Shown: positions 59,012 through 64,000 of the stretch, one piece after another
Layout of the letters: the number at the start of each line of letters is the position of its first letter
Numbering within the stretch: the first letter of the stretch is position 1
DNA from: Brasenia schreberi
Taxonomy: Eukaryota; Streptophyta; Magnoliopsida; Nymphaeales; Cabombaceae
Assembly: GCA_036023115.1 (NCBI GenBank)
Contig: JAYKKT010000040.1
Location: 5,429,001 to 5,493,000 of the forward strand
Length of the DNA: 64,000 bases
Reading direction: 5' to 3'
Program-made: the position numbers and the translations under genes
The notes under the pieces: generated by a model
Databases searched by the model: none
Seen by the model: the letters and a program-made list of their open reading frames with translations, nothing else
Told to the model about the DNA's origin: nothing

Positions 59012-61856
59012 ATGGAAGCGAAGCCGGAGAAAGAAGAAGGAGAACAAAAGGAAGATCACCAGGCGGAGAAAAGGCATCCTTCAGTCTCAACGTTGCCGGA
59101 AGAGTCCGAACTGAAGAAGCCCAAGATGTCTTCCTCCGCCACCACCACCGAAGACGAATTGGAACCAACCGAACCCACGACCAGGAAGCTCCGGTACAAG
59201 CGTCGTAAGATCGCGCTTTTCCTTGCCTATTGCGGCGTGGGCTACCAAGGAATGCAGCGTAATCCGGGAGCGAAGACGATCGAGGGCGATCTCGAGCTCG
59301 CCCTCTTCCGCTCCGGCGCCATTGCCGAGTCCGACTACGGAGACCCCCGGAAAGTCGACTGGATGCGATCCGCCCGCACCGATAAGGGTGTCAGCGCCAT
59401 CGGCCAGGTCGTCTCCGGCCGGTTTTTCATCGACCCGCCCGGCCTCGTCGAACGCCTCAACTCGAATCTTCCCCCACAGATCGTTGCCCTCGGGTACAAG
59501 CGTGTTACGTCGTCCTTCAATGCCAAGAAGTTCTGTGATCGCCGGAGATACGTTTACCTACTGCCCGTTTTCGCTCTTGATCCCACTGCGCACCCCGATC
59601 GTGAGAGCGTGATTGCGTCGGAGGGGTCCGAAAGTGCTCTTGTCAAGTGTTTGGAGTGCTCCGAGAGGGGGAGGAAGGTAGTTGGGGTGATGGGTAGTCG
59701 CCGGAACCGCCAGAATTCTAAGGATGGAGATCTGGTTTCCGCGAATTCTGGTGGTGAGATTAAGGAAAATGGAGAGATTGTTTGCTCAGAAGCAGTTTCA
59801 GAATCGAAAGACACGAGCGATGATCGGGTTGCTATAATTCCAGAAGCAAAGAAAGAAAACGGGGTTCGTCCGACTCCTGAAAGTGAGATTCCTTCTAATT
59901 CGGGTTTCACAAACTCGTCAGATTCTGTGAATTTCTTGGAAGAGAATCATAGGAAAAATGGAGAATTTTCATGTTCCGAGCGATTAGCGGAAGTTAGGGG
60001 CTCATTGGAAGCTGGAGATGAAGAGAAGCAAACAGAGAATAGGGATTCTCTTGATGCGAAACAGGAGGAAACAGAGATCAGTGAAGATCGACAGCTGGAC
60101 GAATGCATCGAGAATGCAGTTGGACGGAGCAGTACCTTCTGTTACGGTGAGAATGAAAAGGAGAGGTTCAATAAAATCTTGAAGATGTATGTTGGTACTC
60201 ACAATTTTCATAATTTAACGACGCGAACGAAGGCAGAAGATCCGTCGGCCTTTCGATACATTGTGTCGTTTGAAGCCAATGAAGTTGTTACAGTTGATGG
60301 TACCGATTTTGTCAAGTGTGTGGTCGTGGGACAAAGCTTTATGCTCCACCAGATACGCAAGATGATCGGGCTTGCTGTAGCAGTCATGCGCGGTTGTGCT
60401 CAAGATTCGATTCTGACGACAGCTTTGAGAAAGTAAATTTCTGTTTCTATTTGAAATTCATACAATTCTGTATTGCAAATTCATTTGTGTTCAAGAGGGA
60501 GAGGAACGCTTGTAGAGTGTTTGGGAGGACACTATAAAACTTGATGTTGCTTTTTGGAGTTGAATGCCAATATTGCACAAGATCTAGGTCAATGGTGACT
60601 TAGAATCCTTGTAGCCTACCCCACTTTGGGAAACGGCTTAGTTTTGGTTTTGTTTTCTGCTTTGTTACGCCATTTTCATCACAATCTTTCACGTGCTTCT
60701 TTCTTTTGAGCATTATGATGCCTCTTTGACTTTGAATATCATTCAATTCTCGCCCTCCACTTTGATTGTTCATATGGGGTGCTGCTTTGTTCTTCCACTG
60801 TAGTTATATTTGCTAGTTCTCCTTTGTCAGTTTTTTGGTAGAAGTGATAATTTGTAAATGCTGGAACTTTGCTTCCTTAATCCCTGCTAGTGCTGTAACG
60901 CAAGCTGAACGAGCTGATTTAGGCTGTTCATGATTCATCTCATTGAATTATTGGTTGTTCACGGCGTTCTTCTCATTAAGACAATTTATACTCGTACCAA
61001 AATGAGATGGAGCCACATGAGCTTTCTCATTAAGCTTAAAAAACGAAATTTTATATTAAGTTCCATTAAGAAAATGAAAATCTTGCTCATTTAAGGTAAC
61101 AATTGGCTTTTTAACGTATCCTTTACTGTAAAAGTAAAAAATTTGACGCATAAATGAATTTATGTACGTGATCTATGTAATTGGGTTGGTATGTTTTCTT
61201 TCATATATACATATAAATGTTATATATACTCAACTACACGAACCTATGTGAGCTGAGGCGGGATTAGTCTGAGTTTCTCAAGCTTGTCCCGCTGACACAC
61301 GTGAGCCAAATCCAGCTCGTCTCTGGCTTCCTGAGCTGAGCTGAAGGCATGAAACGTGCTAAGACGAAGCTGAGATGAGCAATAAGCCGCTAGTCTCATT
61401 TGTCTGCCGTGATTCCGATCCTGCTGAATCTTAGTGTTAGCATACATTATCGGTATCTGAAGATACTCATTCCAAGTCTTTCTGATTTCTCTAAATTGAT
61501 GACATAATGCTATTTCGTTTCATGTGTTTTGAATTTTCAGGGATGTGAACATCAATGTACCTACAGCTCCTGAGCTGGGTCTTTTTCTCGAAGAGTGTTT
61601 GTATACTTCGTACAACCAGAAGTGGAGAGATTCTCATGAGGAATTGTCTTTGGAAGGCTATGCAGAGCAGGTGGAAGATTTCAAGATGAAACGTATTTAT
61701 AGTCACATTGCATCAACTGAACGTCAAGAAGGAGTTGTAGCCCTTTGGCTTCACTCTCTAAACCATCGTAATTATCCTGATTTCCAAATGGAGGACAGAA
61801 ATAGAAACGAAGCTAATGAAGCAGGCATTCAGTGTAAAGATGGTGCTATTGAATGA
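59012..61856 (+). CDS. tRNA pseudouridine synthase, PUS1/TruA family (two exons)
   Basis: Exons are 59012-60432 and 61541-61856, with a GT-AG intron in phase, giving 578 aa. After a charged N-terminus with a basic RYKRRK patch, the TruA fold begins at about residue 66 (ALFLAYCGVGYQGMQRNP). The catalytic Asp lies in MRSARTDKGVSA at residue 124. FCDRRRYVYLLPVFAL follows. A long acidic, low-complexity insert (about residues 200-385) then leads to the C-terminal half (MYVGTHNFHNLTTRT, QSFMLHQIRKMIGLAVAVMRG, and exon 2 VPTAPELGLFLEECLY). The enzyme isomerises uridine to pseudouridine in tRNA and probably other RNA. The basic patch suggests a nuclear location. The gene looks intact. Confidence 0.92.
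60433..61540. other. PUS1-like intron with LINE/SINE-type 3' end relic
   Basis: A 1.1-kb intron. At about 60608-60650, TGTAGCCTACCCCACTTTGGG followed by AACGGCTTAGTTTTGG resembles the conserved 3' end of the RTE LINE family (GGCTACCCCGTCTAG...GGCTTAGTTGTTG) in degraded form. The rest is AT-rich with repeated AGCTGA-type words. Confidence 0.45.
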
Positions 61857-64000
61857 AGTGACTTGAACTAATTTATGATCAAGCTGGATCCTATGTTTTG
61901 TTCTTTGCAATTTTTATTTCCAGAATGCGCAGTATGTATGCTCTTCTCTAATACTCATCACTATTTTAGTGATGGATTCCTTTTCTTGGTGAGTATTTAT
62001 AAGGCATATTACTTGGTTAGGAGATTAGCACATTGCACACAAAAATCCTCTGCATGACCTCTTTCGCCACTTAGAATTGATTTCCATGAGATTGGTTATA
62101 AGTTTCACTAGGTGTTGTTCAGATCAATAAACTCTGTATTCGTCTCACTTGACTATGGTCTATGTGGCCTTCCCTTTCCACTACGGAAGGGCTCACACTT
62201 CTATGGTTGGTTAATAGTTGGTTGCTGTAGGCTCTTTTACAGGCATATCAAGAGTTTGCTGCCGCACATGAAGTTATCTTGTGCCTCTTATGATGGGGAG
62301 ATCGTTATGCGTACTTTTCCTGTATATGTGTATGGCTTGAAATCATTATGTTTTGTTCATGAACGAACTTGTTCAACACTTATTTAATGGATGAGTGAGT
62401 GTGAACACCATGCATGTCTTCAAAACTTCATGGGTGGGTGAGTTTGCTGCTTGTCTACCAGTCGGGCGCTTTCTGCTGGGCTTATTGCTCAGTATCTTTA
62501 TTTATTTGTTTTCAGAAGGCAATTGGGGGGGATATAATGCAAGTCCTTCACAGTCAGTAAAAGGAAAATGTCAAAGAAAAAGTATGTTTGAACTCGTGCT
62601 GTGATCTTATAGTATTGCACTCGCATCCACCAAATGGTCAATTTTCTGCCCCAAAATTTAAGCCTCAGATTCTGTAATATAGAAGGTTTGTTTAAGTAAA
62701 AGGTATCAGGTTGCGCATCACTTGTTATGTCCCATTAGATGTCGATTCAGAACATATGGCTGAACTGCAGAGGAGGTTCCTCAGGTTTTCCTAACTTCAT
62801 AAGCCCTTGATTCGACTCGGACTTCATTGGGAGCAACACTGGTAAGTGAGCTGAATGAGCTGAAATAGAGGTTGTTTAAGCTGCACAGGTTAGCCTCTAA
62901 TGGTGTTTTTGCTGTCTCCTTTGCCAGTCTGAACAGAGATACAGCAAACTGAGTTGAGTCACGAGCCAGGCGAAACTGAACCCTCGGTAAACCAATTCTT
63001 AATGTTCTTTTGGTATTATAATTTTCAGTGGAAAAAAATTTGAATTCTTGTTCGTGTTCAGTAAGTAGCGACTTGATGCAATTTTCCTCTAAACCTCAAC
63101 CATGTATTGCTTGGACTACCATGCTTTTCAAACATAAATATACATAATAATTATACATGAACAACTAAAGGAAACTATTAGAAGCTGAGCCGAGTTTATA
63201 CTTGATCATAGATCGATCACTTAGCTTTCACAAGCTACCTGTGTTTAGCTTTGTAGGGTTAATGAGCTGAACATAAACGAGCTCAAAATGTTTCAAATTA
63301 AGCTAAGCCACTACTTGTTGGGGCTTGTTTTACTTGGCCTGGAGCCATTCAATTTAGACATGGCGCTTTATTTTGACATCGATCTCATATTCTCAATGTG
63401 TGGCAATGTCATCATATGAGTCTGACGCTTCGAATCTTGATATGGAACCTTTTAGTTTCTTTATCCCTCAGAAAATCAGGGGCCACCACCGGTTGAATCC
63501 AGACATTGCTGTATCCAACTTAATGAAATCCTACTTTATTGGATCTGGATCTGGATCCACCACCGGTTCATGAATGAAACTTCTTTATCGAATAGCTATA
63601 TGATACACTTTTGAGTTATTGGGAGGACCCAAGTACTCTCTTTTCGATCCATGAAACATCTAGGATTGTGTAATGAGTTTGGAGTTGGACTTGGATAAAA
63701 TTATGTATAGTAAAGTTTTAACTCCAAATATAACCAAATCCTATTTAAACAGACCGATTAGATTTAAGGGCATCGAAAAGTTGGAGTCAGTTCGGATCTC
63801 AGCATGTCCAAGTACGGTAATACAAGTCTCGGGTCTAGGCACTACTGGGTCTACAACGAGAACAACAATGTATGAGTGGTACAAGGAAAATGTAGACCAT
63901 ACTTGAAAAAAATAACTAAATAATACTCTTATATCGAAATGTTACATATCTTAGTTATTAAATCGGGGTATAAACTGTATCCAGATTCATATATTAGTTG
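61857..64000. other. Right-hand intergenic region, no gene recognised
   Basis: About 2.1 kb after the PUS1-like stop codon. It begins with the probable 3' UTR. Later parts (62820-63340) are rich in GAGCTGA-type words and look like decayed repeat. A GGATCTGGATCTGGATCC run lies near 63540, next to a CCACCACCGGTT that also occurs near 63484. Short ORFs at 63373-63573 and 63673-63906 show no recognisable domain. Confidence 0.5.

Overview
The window is nuclear DNA from a land plant, most likely an angiosperm. Its host genes have GT-AG introns. They include a seed-type Ec metallothionein, a chloroplast PAM68-like photosystem II assembly factor, a plant HMGB protein and a plant bromodomain (BRD) protein. 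The sequence between genes is AT-rich and packed with plant LTR retrotransposons, RTE-type LINEs, SINE-like insertions and (TA)n/(TC)n microsatellites. I cannot name the species. There are no operons, CRISPR arrays or bacterial features.

Layout. 1-2112: an uninterrupted ORF for a chloroplast-type protein that resembles plastid transcription (pTAC/PAP) factors. About 2630-7105: a very degenerate Ty1/copia element with a recognisable LTR pair. 7579-8156: a two-exon type 4 (Ec) metallothionein gene with an apparent 1-nt frameshift in exon 1 and a SINE-like insertion in its intron. 8685-16090: a nearly full-length Ty3/gypsy element with about 1.3 kb LTRs, a TSD-like flank, and a gag-pol frame killed by many premature stops, most of them of the C-to-T/G-to-A type. 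18573-23450: a decayed TRM/LONGIFOLIA-like pseudogene. 24144-25188 (minus): an intact seven-exon HMGB gene. 25.4-29.5 kb: AT-rich intergenic DNA with microsatellites.

29739-44050 (minus): an intact five-exon TANGO2/NRDE-like gene of 276 aa, stretched to 14.3 kb by one 11.6-kb intron. That intron holds a nest of transposons: an outer minus-strand copia (about 30674-41516) carrying a second, plus-strand copia (30972-36414) inside its 3' LTR and an RTE LINE (about 36500-38750) next to that LTR. 44-48.4 kb: intergenic DNA with an L1-like RNase H remnant split by a 115-bp LINE tail. 48443-56352: a nine-exon bromodomain protein gene (733 aa) whose intron 8 carries two independent, oppositely oriented RTE LINE insertions with clear target-site duplications. 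57881-58465 (minus) and 59012-61856 (plus): a divergent pair, PAM68-like and a PUS1/TruA-type tRNA pseudouridine synthase, sharing a roughly 550-bp intergenic region that contains a duplicated GC-rich module.

The host genes are unrelated housekeeping, chromatin and chloroplast genes. The main story is how transposons have shaped them: a giant intron, repeated LINE hits in an intron, and retroelements inactivated by G-to-A changes at catalytic codons. I see no convincing undescribed gene system. The most unusual items are the uninterrupted plastid-type ORF, the nested intron of the TANGO2-like gene, the frameshifted metallothionein, and the duplicated module between PAM68-like and PUS1. All exon structures were worked out by hand from reading frame and splice-site consensus.
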